This document shows, piece after piece, positions 8,527-14,225 of a stretch of DNA of 20,039 nucleotides. Location of the stretch: positions 1 to 20,039 of IMG/VR virus record IMGVR_UViG_3300042383_000326; one strand, given 5' to 3'. A program made the translations under genes and the position numbers. The stretch comes from a virus. Numbering within the stretch: the first letter of the stretch is position 1; the number at the start of each line of letters is the position of its first letter. A model generated the notes under the pieces. It did not search any database and was not told where the DNA came from. It saw nothing but the letters and a program-made list of their open reading frames with translations.

Positions 8527-8871
8527 TTACCCTCCGAGGAGTGAACTGCGACCGAGCGCCAAATCCTGCGGGTTGACGCCGGTCGGTCCAGTCAGCATGG
8601 TGCTGGTCGGCCCGCCACCTGCGCCCTCCGCTGCGCCAGCCATGATCTCGCCCATGTTGGGCTGCCGGCGGTTGGCTGCGGCCATAGCCTGGGCGCTGCG
8701 TCGCTGCTGCGATGCTGCCTGTGCGCTCGCCTGCGTTTGCGCTTGCCGCTGCTCGCCAAGCGCCTGCTTCTGGGCCTCATCGGCACGCTCGCCTGAATAG
8801 ATCGCGTACCCCGTTCCTGCCGCCGCTGCCGTTGCTGCCGCCACTGCGGCGATGGTGCTGATCGCTGCCAT
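8527..8871 (-). CDS. small Ala/Gln-rich protein with N-terminal hydrophobic segment
   Basis: This 114-residue protein starts MAAISTIAAVAAATAAAAGT, a hydrophobic Ala-rich helix. A long Gln/Ala helix follows (ADEAQKQALGEQRQAQTQAS), then a Gly/Pro-rich tail. Short proteins of this kind are common between terminase and portal in podoviruses; they are unnamed and may be minor virion or ejection-associated proteins, though this is inference. AAGGAG lies 8 bases before the ATG. The gene stops 2 bases before the portal start. Low complexity makes family assignment unreliable, but coding is supported by the start site, the packing and the neighbours. Confidence 0.6.
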   Translation of the reverse strand: MAAISTIAAVAAATAAAAGTGYAIYSGERADEAQKQALGEQRQAQTQASAQAASQQRRSAQAMAAANRRQPNMGEIMAGAAEGAGGGPTSTMLTGPTGVNPQDLALGRSSLLGG

Positions 8872-8872
8872 T

Positions 8873-9325
8873 TCAAATCTCCTTGGAATGCATCCGCTCG
8901 GTCAGAGTGTAACCCATGATGCCGAGGATTCTTGCGGCAGGTGTCTCATCTCGCCCATTCATCACCAGATCGCTCATAGCCACGTACTTCAAACCGCGTT
9001 GCTTGGCCGCATTCTCAAACGCCTGCATGAGCCTGATGCCAGCCATGCCACGGTACGCAGGATCAACCCACCAAGCGAGCTCAACGGCGGTCTGAACGTG
9101 CGGCGCAAACCAGAGCGGGCCTACCACGCCAAGGATGCCGCCGATGATTTGCTCGCCGTCGAGCGCAACAAACGAAACTCCGCAGTCGATGACCGCGCTT
9201 ATACCGTTCGCTAGTTGCTCGTCGGTCAGATGGTCGTTGATCGACCTGTACTCGCTGAACTGAATGAATTGCCTGCCCATCGTCAGCAGCGCAAGAACGT
9301 CATCGCGGGTCGCTGGTCGGATCAT
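8873..9325 (-). CDS. GNAT-family N-acetyltransferase
   Basis: The 150 residues follow the GNAT layout: MIRPATRDDVLALLTMGRQF (strand 1 and helix 1), VSFVALDGEQIIGGILGVV (strands 2-4), TAVELAWWVDPAYRGMAGIR LMQAFENAAKQRG (strand 4 and the acetyl-CoA pyrophosphate loop, with a divergent Q/RxxGxG/A given as RGMAGIRL), then ARILGIMGYTLTERMHSK at the C-terminus. It should transfer an acetyl group from acetyl-CoA to an unknown target. The start ATG overlaps the TerL stop as ATGA, so it is translated with terminase. Acetyltransferases in this slot occur in related podoviruses; whether they act on host proteins or virion parts is not known. Confidence 0.82.
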   Translation of the reverse strand: MIRPATRDDVLALLTMGRQFIQFSEYRSINDHLTDEQLANGISAVIDCGVSFVALDGEQIIGGILGVVGPLWFAPHVQTAVELAWWVDPAYRGMAGIRLMQAFENAAKQRGLKYVAMSDLVMNGRDETPAARILGIMGYTLTERMHSKEI

Positions 9326-10641
9326 TGCATGCCCTCGTATGGGTCGTAGTCGCCTGGCCGTGTGTCGATGCGGTCGCGCACCTCGCGTGGGAGCTGCTTT
9401 CCGACGGGGAACGCGAACGTCAGCGCCAGCGCGTCGGCGATGTCCGGGCTCGCCCCACCCTGTAGCCGGCGCTTGATGTCGTCTTTGGACTCAAGCACCC
9501 GTCTGCCGTTGCTGTCGTACGAGTACGTTGGGGTGGCGAGTTCGGCCTTCAGGAACGGGTCGTTGGGGATCGAGCCGCCCTGCTCGAGCCATTCCCGCAT
9601 CGTCCACCACATTTCGGTGCGCCTGTTGACGAACAGGCCGGGGTTGTTGGGCTTGCCGCCGAAGTTCACCTCCACGATCCCGTAGCCCAACTGGCGCAGC
9701 CGGTCGATCACGCCCGCCCCGCCGCCGACGTCGATGAACACGCCGTCCGGGTCGCGCTCCTCGATGACGTTGGCGACACGGCCAGCCAGGCCCATGTTGT
9801 CGATCCCACGGTAGACCTGCGGCTCAAACACGACGAGCCCTTGGCGCAGAACGATCACGCTGCGGTCGTCACCGAACCGGGCCGGGTCAACGCCAACGAC
9901 CAGCGGGGAGTCGATGATGTCGCCGTCTGAGTATCGGCGCCGTGCCGCTGACTCAGCGTCGGACAGCGTTATCAACTGATCGTCGCCGGCTGCGCTGAAG
10001 TCGCACAGGTACTCGCGTGCGAACGCCGACTCTGGCATGTCGCGGCGCAAGCGCTTGACCTCGTCACGGTCGATGGCGTCCGTATCATCGACGGTATAGA
10101 GGGCAGACCACCAGTCCTCAAGGCCGTTGGAGCGGTAGAACAGCTCGCTGAACAGGTTGATGCCAGACGGCGTGCCAATGAACATCGCCCAGCCCTTGCG
10201 GTCGGACAGGGCAGGCTGAACGATGTCGGTCCAGACCTCGGGCTTGATCTGTGCGACCTCGTCAATCACGCAGCCGTCGAGACGGACGCCGCGCAAGGCG
10301 TCGGGGTTGTCGCCGCCGAACAGGCGGATGGTCGCGCCGTTGTGTTTGAACACGACGGCCAGATCCACCTCGTTGATGTCGATGGCCCCAGTCGTGCGCA
10401 TCGGGCGCAACTTGTCCTTCAATCGAGCCCATGCGATTGCCTTGGCCTGGCGCAGGAACGGTGCGATGTACACGTAGAACCCAAGCGGCTGCTTGCATTT
10501 CAGAGCCTTGTCCAGAAGCTCCATGATGGCAAGTTCCGTCTTGCCGGCACGGCGGTGCAGGGCTAGCACGGTGAACCGCTTGCGCTTGAGATGGCACTCA
10601 CGCTGCCATTGGCGCGGGTTGTAGTCAAGACTTATCGGCAC
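9322..10641 (-). CDS. terL: terminase large subunit (packaging ATPase and nuclease)
   Basis: This 439-residue protein has all the landmarks of TerL: an NPRQW entry motif, Walker A around residues 29-35 (HRRAGKT), Walker B at 124-128 (CVIDE), and a coupling motif GTPSG at about 156-160. The RuvC-like nuclease domain has Asp252 (VVGVDPARFGDD), Asp304 (FIDVGGGAG) and Asp400/Asp403 (SPDIADAL). It powers DNA packaging through the portal and cuts the concatemer. The start is GTG at 10641, overlapping the end of the small subunit by 17 bases; no strong Shine-Dalgarno is seen, so coupling is likely. The next downstream gene is coupled by ATGA. High confidence. Confidence 0.95.
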   Translation of the reverse strand: MPISLDYNPRQWQRECHLKRKRFTVLALHRRAGKTELAIMELLDKALKCKQPLGFYVYIAPFLRQAKAIAWARLKDKLRPMRTTGAIDINEVDLAVVFKHNGATIRLFGGDNPDALRGVRLDGCVIDEVAQIKPEVWTDIVQPALSDRKGWAMFIGTPSGINLFSELFYRSNGLEDWWSALYTVDDTDAIDRDEVKRLRRDMPESAFAREYLCDFSAAGDDQLITLSDAESAARRRYSDGDIIDSPLVVGVDPARFGDDRSVIVLRQGLVVFEPQVYRGIDNMGLAGRVANVIEERDPDGVFIDVGGGAGVIDRLRQLGYGIVEVNFGGKPNNPGLFVNRRTEMWWTMREWLEQGGSIPNDPFLKAELATPTYSYDSNGRRVLESKDDIKRRLQGGASPDIADALALTFAFPVGKQLPREVRDRIDTRPGDYDPYEGMQ

Positions 10642-11179
10642 TTGGCACGCCTGTGATGACGGTCAGGTTCACGCCGCCGGCATGGTCCACCCCGACCTTG
10701 TCGCCGTACTTCTTTGGGTTCCACTTGGCGAGGAGCTTGAGCCGCGTCTCAACCTGAAGGCGACGCCATGCGACCTCGACCTGATCGGCTGGCTTGGTGT
10801 CGGCCAGTTCCTTGCACTCGTCGGCGATCACGTCATGCCCGTCCTCACGCGCCTGCGCGATGCGTAGGTCAAACGCTGGATCTTTGGCTCTCCAGTCGTA
10901 GACCACGGTGAAATGAGGCTTGCCTTCAAGTCTGCACCATTCCCGCAGCGGCTTGCCAGCGGCCAACCATGCGACGAGTTCGTCGGCTAGGTCTTTCGGG
11001 ACGGGCTCTGGCGGTCGTCCTATCTGGCGCGGCGCTTGGCTGCCTTCGCCTTGTCCGCCCGCACGAACTTCTTTGCGACGGACATAGGGACGCCGACCTT
11101 CTTTGCGAACGACCGGGAGTGTGCTGCCGCCTGCATCAGGCGCTTCTGGGCGGGTGATTTGCTTGGCATCAGGTTTCAT
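10625..11179 (-). CDS. terS: terminase small subunit (DNA recognition)
   Basis: The frame is open further upstream, but the first ~72 codons are a shadow of the neighbouring gene. The ATG at 11179 (MKPDAKQITRPEAPDAGG) gives 184 residues. The first ~75 residues are basic and Pro/Gly-rich. The conserved part includes LVAWLAAGKPLREWCRLEGK, a helix-turn-helix style segment, then TVYDWRA-like sequence, ADECKELADTKPADQVEVAW RRLQVETRLKLLAKWNPKKYG, the typical small terminase pattern of many podo- and siphoviruses. It recognises phage DNA and presents it to TerL, whose gene overlaps its 3' end. The start overlaps the preceding gene by 11 bases. Confidence 0.85.
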   Translation of the reverse strand: MKPDAKQITRPEAPDAGGSTLPVVRKEGRRPYVRRKEVRAGGQGEGSQAPRQIGRPPEPVPKDLADELVAWLAAGKPLREWCRLEGKPHFTVVYDWRAKDPAFDLRIAQAREDGHDVIADECKELADTKPADQVEVAWRRLQVETRLKLLAKWNPKKYGDKVGVDHAGGVNLTVITGVPSADKS

Positions 11180-11414
11180 TCTTGTATGAAAGATGGATTT
11201 CCAGTCCAACGGATTCGGCAATGGCGATTGCGCTGGCGAGGTTGCATCCCTTGCGCCTGATCTTGGGTGCGTCAGAGAGCAGGCACCGCACGTTGTGTGC
11301 GGCCATGCGGTCCTCGGCGTCCATGCGAACAGCCAGCGCGTTGGTGACCTGTCCGGTCTGTGCCATGTGCTCGCGCACGGCGGCCTTCCAGTCATCGAAG
11401 CTTCGTACGATCAT
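11169..11414 (-). CDS. small protein with possible HTH (Cro/XRE-like) pattern
   Basis: An 81-residue protein beginning MIVRSFDDWKAAVREHMAQT. Its C-terminal half (IRRKGCNLASAIAIAESVGLEIHL) resembles the last helix of Cro/XRE-type DNA-binding domains, where a Leu-x-x-Ala-x-x-Leu-Gly pattern packs the fold. A small DNA-binding regulator next to terminase would be reasonable, but the recognition helix is not clear, so this is tentative. An extended -10 element (TGATATAAT) lies 6 bases before the ATG with no usable Shine-Dalgarno, so the message could be leaderless. It overlaps terS by 11 bases. Confidence 0.6.
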   Translation of the reverse strand: MIVRSFDDWKAAVREHMAQTGQVTNALAVRMDAEDRMAAHNVRCLLSDAPKIRRKGCNLASAIAIAESVGLEIHLSYKNET

Positions 11415-11420
11415 GGCGTG

Positions 11421-11429
11421 ATTATATCA
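11421..11429 (-). promoter_or_regulatory. extended -10 promoter element (TGATATAAT)
   Basis: The minus strand reads TGATATAAT here, a perfect TGnTATAAT extended -10. No good -35 is present at 16-18 bases, which extended -10 promoters can do without. The expected start of transcription falls at or next to the ATG of the 81-residue gene. It could drive the terminase and structural operon. It overlaps the stop of the upstream gene. Confidence 0.4.
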
Positions 11430-11714
11430 GTCCTTGGTGCTGTTTATTCCGAAATCTTGGATAGTTGCCGCCCACACTAGTCGCGGTGTGCCCGGACCCA
11501 TCCACCGTGCCTCGATTTCGTCGGTAACGAAGCACCGTGCTTCGACCTGGGTCATGCCCTGATCGTCGCGTAAGCGTGCTGCGATCATGTCCGCGCTGTA
11601 GACGACCACGGGCGGCCCTGCCTCGCCGGCGCGGGGGTAGTGCACGCCGAGGATGCAGTCATCGAGGCCCGCCAGCAGCACCTGCTTCCCCGACGACTTG
11701 CGCTTGCGTGCCAT
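11427..11714 (-). CDS. conserved small phage protein (GLDDC..VVYSADMI..L family), unknown function
   Basis: The ATG at 11714 (MARKRKSSGKQVLLAGLDDC) is chosen because the frame upstream of it is a shadow of the replication gene; this gives 95 residues. The pattern GLDD.ILG, PPVVVYSADMIAARL, DQGMTQVEA and an ending with W(M)GPGTP recalls a small family common in phages and plasmids (GLDdaivG...VYd.d.ii..L..dGMt.eEA...G..TP). That family has no established function known to me. It overlaps the end of the DUF1376 gene by 56 bases in another frame. No strong Shine-Dalgarno precedes the start, so coupling to the upstream gene is probable. Confidence 0.7.
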   Translation of the reverse strand: MARKRKSSGKQVLLAGLDDCILGVHYPRAGEAGPPVVVYSADMIAARLRDDQGMTQVEARCFVTDEIEARWMGPGTPRLVWAATIQDFGINSTKD

Positions 11715-12558
11715 GACCGGGATTGTACGGGGCGGCGAGTCGTGCCCTCCACACGGCTGCGATGTTCCTGACGCTCTTGTCGGCGAGATCGTTGCGCACG
11801 ACTGTCGCTGGCGATGGTCCGCCGTCAAGGTACTCAACTAGCCAGCGGCGGTAGAGCAATTCGGAGTCTCCGTCGGACAGTCCGTTCGTGCGCAGTTTGG
11901 CGAGCGTGAGCTCGCGCTCCTGCTCAACCTTGGCGGTCATCACGGCTATCCCGTCGGCAATGACCTCGTCCTCGGTCACAAGCCTCTGCTGTCCGTCCTC
12001 CCCCTTGACATACCAATCCCCCGCCCCCGCCCGTTCGACCCGTGTCCGCCAGGCCGGCTCACGCAGCAACAGACGTCGCATCGCGTCTCGAGCAAGGGGG
12101 GTAGGGGGGGTTTTGATTCTCTTTGACTCTGATTCTGATTCTGACTCTGAATGGCATTGCGTGGGCAATGCTCGCGCATTGCTCGCGCATTGCGTCGGCA
12201 TTGCGGGCGCAGTGCGTGCGCATGGTTCTGGGCGCTTGTGACGGGCTGCCGCAGCACGCCTCGCGTTGTTGCTAACTGCTTCTGCCTTCTCGACTTGCGT
12301 GCTACGGACGCTCTCCAACTTGGCGTTGCGGAGCCGACCGTCCTCGTCGCTGCGCTTGAACTTGTCTCGGATTATCAGCCAGTCACCTTCCTGCATCTGC
12401 ATTGCGCCCGCAATGCGTGCGCATTGCTCAATGCAGTCTGGCACGCTGCCGTTGTCCCATTGGAACACCAGCAGGCTGATGTAGATCCCGCGCTGGGCCG
12501 CCGACATGTGGCCGACCGACGCTGCCCATTCTTTCGTATACAGGGGAAACCAATGCAT
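11659..12558 (-). CDS. DUF1376/YdaU-like replication protein
   Basis: The ATG at 12558 (MHWFPLYTKEWAASVGHMSA) is preferred over one at 12591 because GGAAGG lies 7 bases upstream; this gives 299 residues. The N-terminal ~90 residues show the DUF1376 (YdaU) pattern: a W.PLY..EW opening, MSAAQRGIYISLLVFQWDNG and IRDKF. This domain is common in phage replication proteins occupying the lambda O position. A low-complexity linker (about residues 105-145) includes (SE)4 and PPTP. The C-terminal part has LLYRRWLVEYLDGG and a region that may bind partners. The linker DNA carries an 11-bp repeat array, so the gene may contain the origin it acts on. Initiator function is by family and context; the helicase partner is not in the window. 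Confidence 0.75.
   Translation of the reverse strand: MHWFPLYTKEWAASVGHMSAAQRGIYISLLVFQWDNGSVPDCIEQCARIAGAMQMQEGDWLIIRDKFKRSDEDGRLRNAKLESVRSTQVEKAEAVSNNARRAAAARHKRPEPCARTAPAMPTQCASNARALPTQCHSESESESESKRIKTPPTPLARDAMRRLLLREPAWRTRVERAGAGDWYVKGEDGQQRLVTEDEVIADGIAVMTAKVEQERELTLAKLRTNGLSDGDSELLYRRWLVEYLDGGPSPATVVRNDLADKSVRNIAAVWRARLAAPYNPGHGTQAQVVGEAGAAGGPR
12096..12110. repeat. G6-TA-G7 tract inside the replication gene
   Basis: GGGGGG-TA-GGGGGGG on the plus strand encodes PPTP on the minus strand of the DUF1376 gene. It immediately borders the low-G+C hexamer repeats. Such runs can form G-rich structures or be prone to slippage; here both runs keep the frame open. Confidence 0.6.
12115..12148. 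repeat. GAYTCT hexamer repeats, low-G+C tract (possible unwinding element)
   Basis: GATTCT at 12115 is followed after four bases by four hexamers GACTCT, GATTCT, GATTCT, GACTCT (12125-12148). On the minus strand they encode alternating Ser and Glu. The tract is well below the local G+C and strongly strand-biased (pyrimidine-rich on plus), and lies 5 bases from the 11-bp repeat array. In lambda an A+T-rich, strand-biased segment next to the O-binding iterons is the unwinding site; the same is inferred here. Confidence 0.55.
12154..12230. repeat. seven-unit 11-bp tandem repeat (iteron-like array, candidate replication origin)
   Basis: Units start at 12154, 12165, 12176, 12187, 12198, 12209 and 12220, exactly 11 bases apart, each beginning GCATTGC or a near variant (GCAATGC, GCAGTGC; the last is degenerate, GCATGGT). 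Because 11 is not a multiple of 3, the repeat is kept at DNA level and not as a protein repeat, although it lies within the DUF1376 coding frame. One unit per helical turn suits cooperative protein binding. Position and context resemble the lambda origin inside gene O. Confidence 0.75.
12399..12431. repeat. second cluster of the 11-bp GCATTGC repeat (three units)
   Basis: Units at 12399 (GCATTGC), 12410 (GCAATGC) and 12421 (GCATTGC) have the same core and the same 11-base spacing as the main array 180 bases away. They lie in the conserved N-terminal part of the DUF1376 gene. Confidence 0.6.
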
Positions 12559-12571
12559 GATTCTGCCTTCC

Positions 12572-12676
12572 GTCCGCCATGTAGCGGACAAATGAAATCC
12601 TGAGGAGACAGCGGGGAGCGAGTGCGAGCTGACCCGCTGCCCCCCAGGTTGGGTTGTTGAGCGTTTGCACTCGCTC
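12572..12676 (-). promoter_or_regulatory. inverted repeats in the leader of the DUF1376 gene
   Basis: Three perfect inverted repeats are seen. GTCCGC/GCGGAC at 12572-12577 and 12584-12589 lies just upstream of the Shine-Dalgarno. CAGCGGG/CCCGCTG is at 12609-12615 and 12633-12639. GAGCGAGTGC/GCACTCGCTC is at 12616-12625 and 12667-12676. The second and third are interleaved, so in RNA they would be alternatives to each other. No T-run follows, so these are not simple terminators. Confidence 0.4.
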
Positions 12677-12750
12677 TGGGGTCACAGTCTAGCGTGTCAT
12701 TTCATCGGCTGTTGGAGCAAATGCACTACACATCTGCACATCTGTATTCG

Positions 12751-12790
12751 CTTCACGCCTATTCACGCATCTTCACGCCTATTCACGCCA
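12751..12790. repeat. four-unit 10-bp direct repeat (NTTCACGCNN)
   Basis: CTTCACGCCT, ATTCACGCAT, CTTCACGCCT and ATTCACGCCA follow one another without gaps, so the array also reads as a 20-bp repeat in two copies. It is intergenic and at one unit per helical turn, which suits repeated binding of a regulator or initiator. It ends 10 bases before the possible -35 at 12801. Confidence 0.7.
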
Positions 12791-12800
12791 ATGCCTGCGA

Positions 12801-12828
12801 TTGCCGAAACGCATACAAACTGTATGCT
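12801..12828 (+). promoter_or_regulatory. possible rightward promoter overlapped by a 17-bp palindrome
   Basis: TTGCCG (12801-12806), a 16-base spacer and TATGCT (12823-12828) make a moderate sigma-70-like promoter. GCATACA-AAC-TGTATGC (12811-12827) is a perfect 7-bp inverted repeat over the spacer and -10, a typical place for a repressor. It resembles the operator-like site at 15897-15912. It would serve the gene at 12990. Confidence 0.45.
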
Positions 12829-12989
12829 CATCGGTAGTTATGAGCATGGGACACAACGCCTGAGCGTCTGTCCCCGGCGGCAGGTTCCCGTTACCCCAAT
12901 GTTCCGGCGCTGCGGCGTACCTCGCGGCCTTCAGGCAGCACCCATGTCGGCAGTCGAATCCGACGTCACCGCGCCCCTATCCTACCGCC

Positions 12990-13529
12990 ATGCGTCACTG
13001 CAACCTGCCGTACCACATCTATGTCAATGTGAACAATGTCGCGCTCGGGCCCGAAATGCCAGCCGGCACGACTCGCGGCATCTTGCACGGCATCTACTGC
13101 CGGCCCGGACAGGCCATCATGGGACACGTCCTGCTCGAGAGCGGAGCGCACTGGTCTGGGATGCTGTGGCATCTGATGAGCACCGGGTACACGTTCATGG
13201 AGCAGCCGATGACGTTGCAGCCGTGGGGAGCGATGGGCGAGGACATTGAGGCTTGGCATTGTCACTACCTCGATGGACTAGTTTGCTCGTCAGTTCGTGG
13301 CCCAGCATTGCACGGTCGTCACACGGGGATCATGGTGGATTGGCGGGATGGGTTTAGCCGGTACCCAGACGAGCACAAACCGTTGAACATGGTGCACCTC
13401 AACGGCGGCCAGTTCGCGCTGCTGCCCAACAACCACCTGCTGTTCAACGACAAGCACCTCGTGCGCCCGTCGGCGCGTACGAGCATCGCCAACTACCGGC
13501 GCAACTCCGAGGTCATTTGGGGTCCGTGA
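12990..13529 (+). CDS. conserved phage protein of unknown function, rightward
   Basis: A 179-residue protein starting MRHCNLPYHIYVNVNNVALG with GPEMPAGTTRGILHGIYCRP and GHVLLESGAHWSGMLWHLM in its first half, and NMVHLNGGQFALLPNNHLLF near the end. This reads as a well-ordered single-domain protein with many His and Trp, not a chance frame. I recall similar short proteins in other podoviruses, but no function is known to me. No clear Shine-Dalgarno precedes the ATG and no other start lies in frame nearby. It is the only rightward gene between two leftward blocks and overlaps the opposing gene's end by 17 bases. Confidence 0.7.
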   Translation: MRHCNLPYHIYVNVNNVALGPEMPAGTTRGILHGIYCRPGQAIMGHVLLESGAHWSGMLWHLMSTGYTFMEQPMTLQPWGAMGEDIEAWHCHYLDGLVCSSVRGPALHGRHTGIMVDWRDGFSRYPDEHKPLNMVHLNGGQFALLPNNHLLFNDKHLVRPSARTSIANYRRNSEVIWGP

Positions 13530-13782
13530 GCCGGTAGCCGAGCTTCCACAGCAGGCGGCTTAGATCGTTGGCGGTTGAAGCAACGGCGTCCTCGTCGAGC
13601 TCCGGCCTCGCGGCGTGCAGCGCCTCGTGGATGATCGTGTCGAGCATTTCTTGTTCGGACTGACCGCGTCGGATTCGGATGATGCGCGTGTCTGCACTAT
13701 CGCCGTGCTCAACCTCACCGAAATTGGTGAGGTGATTCACGAAGCGGAACACCCAGTACCGTTGGCCCAGGCGAACGCGCAT
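13513..13782 (-). CDS. small HExxH protein (putative zinc-metalloprotease-like)
   Basis: This 89-residue protein contains HEALH at residues 52-56 within MLDTIIHEALHAARPELDED, followed by DAVASTANDLSRLLWKLGYR. HExxH supplies two zinc-binding His and a catalytic Glu in many metallopeptidases, and an acidic residue further on (in ELDEDAV) could be the third ligand. Short proteins with this pattern occur in phages and environmental genomes without assigned roles. The N-terminal half has beta-rich segments (QRYWVFRFVNHL). The ATG is 6 bases after the stop of the 44-residue gene, so it is probably coupled. Catalysis is inferred from the motif only. Confidence 0.65.
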   Translation of the reverse strand: MRVRLGQRYWVFRFVNHLTNFGEVEHGDSADTRIIRIRRGQSEQEMLDTIIHEALHAARPELDEDAVASTANDLSRLLWKLGYRLTDPK

Positions 13783-13788
13783 GGTGGT

Positions 13789-13923
13789 TCACTTGAATCC
13801 GCGCTTCATCGCCTTGTACGCGGACGGGCTGACGGTGCTCTTGGACTTTGGTCGGCTAGTGCCGGCGGCCCGACGAGCGTTGATGTTTGCGTACAGACCG
13901 CGCTTTGCTGCTTTCTTTGCCAT
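13789..13923 (-). CDS. 44-residue basic phage protein (GLYANINARR family)
   Basis: Translation gives MAKKAAKRGLYANINARRAA followed by GTSRPKSKSTVSPSAYKAMKRGFK. This is the recognisable short basic protein found in many podoviruses and cyanophages, with the constant pattern GLYANI..RR..G.SR.KSKSTVS..AY..M..GF. Function is unknown; the charge suggests nucleic-acid binding or packing with a partner. GAGGAA lies 7 bases before the ATG. It sits 2 bases after the 88-residue basic gene, a pairing often seen. Confidence 0.8.
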   Translation of the reverse strand: MAKKAAKRGLYANINARRAAGTSRPKSKSTVSPSAYKAMKRGFK

Positions 13924-13925
13924 GT

Positions 13926-14192
13926 TCACTTCCTCGAGGTCTTGCCGCTGCACTTCCACTTCGCACGCGAGAGTCGGAGCGGGCTGTTCGGATCTCGTGC
14001 AGCCTTGGGATGCGCCTTCATCTGCGCGAACGAGCGTGCGCAGTAGGCGTCGCCCTTGGCGGTTCCGGGCTTGATGCGGTCGCCGCCGCCCTTGGCCTTG
14101 CCGGCCTGACCGTAGCTCACGGTGCGGGTGCGTCCGGTTTCTGGGTTGCGGACGGTCTTCGCGAATCGTTTGCCCTTTGCTGGTGTCGGCAT
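13926..14192 (-). CDS. 88-residue basic phage protein (GKRFAKTVRNPETG family)
   Basis: The protein begins MPTPAKGKRFAKTVRNPETG and continues RTRTVSYGQAGKAK, DRIKPGTAKGDAYCARSFAQ and SPLRLSRAKWKCSGKTSRK. This compact Lys/Arg-rich type (KTV.NP.TGR...V.YGQ.G....I.PGT..GD.YCARS) is widespread in phages beside the 44-residue protein, with no settled function. Two Cys (in YCARS and WKCSG) are conserved in style and might bind metal or form a bond. AGGAG is 6 bases before the ATG. A nucleic-acid or virion association is inferred from charge and linkage to structural genes. Confidence 0.78.
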   Translation of the reverse strand: MPTPAKGKRFAKTVRNPETGRTRTVSYGQAGKAKGGGDRIKPGTAKGDAYCARSFAQMKAHPKAARDPNSPLRLSRAKWKCSGKTSRK

Positions 14193-14225
14193 GTGTTCTC
14201 CTATCTGTCCTTCTGAAACGTCCAG

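Larger units (their letters stand above)
12559..12989. other. intergenic control region between replication gene and rightward gene
   Basis: About 430 bases without a convincing gene. It holds the leader of the leftward DUF1376 gene with several inverted repeats (12572-12676), an 8-bp tandem repeat CACATCTG at 12729-12744, a four-unit 10-bp repeat at 12751-12790, and a 17-bp palindrome overlapping a possible rightward promoter at 12801-12828. Open frames crossing it lack ribosome sites and conserved features. Confidence 0.6.

Noticed and set aside
8042-8800. Long plus-strand open frame (252 codons) opposite the portal gene
   Set aside because: It is antisense to a clear portal protein in G+C-rich DNA, has no ribosome site, and its sequence is Val/Ala/Arg-rich shadow type.
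11180-11395. 72-codon N-terminal extension of TerS
   Set aside because: It overlaps the 81-residue gene in another frame and lacks TerS-like sequence; the ATG at 11179 fits better.
12534-12542. Half operator TATACAGGG in the DUF1376 gene
   Set aside because: No matching second half follows and it lies in the conserved LYTKEW coding segment, so it is probably chance.
12751-12790. CRISPR-like array
   Set aside because: Units are contiguous 10-mers without spacers, and no cas genes are present.
12665-13249. Plus-strand frame of 194 codons across the intergenic region
   Set aside because: It covers the repeats and promoter and then shadows the 12990 gene, whose protein is far more ordered. No ribosome site.
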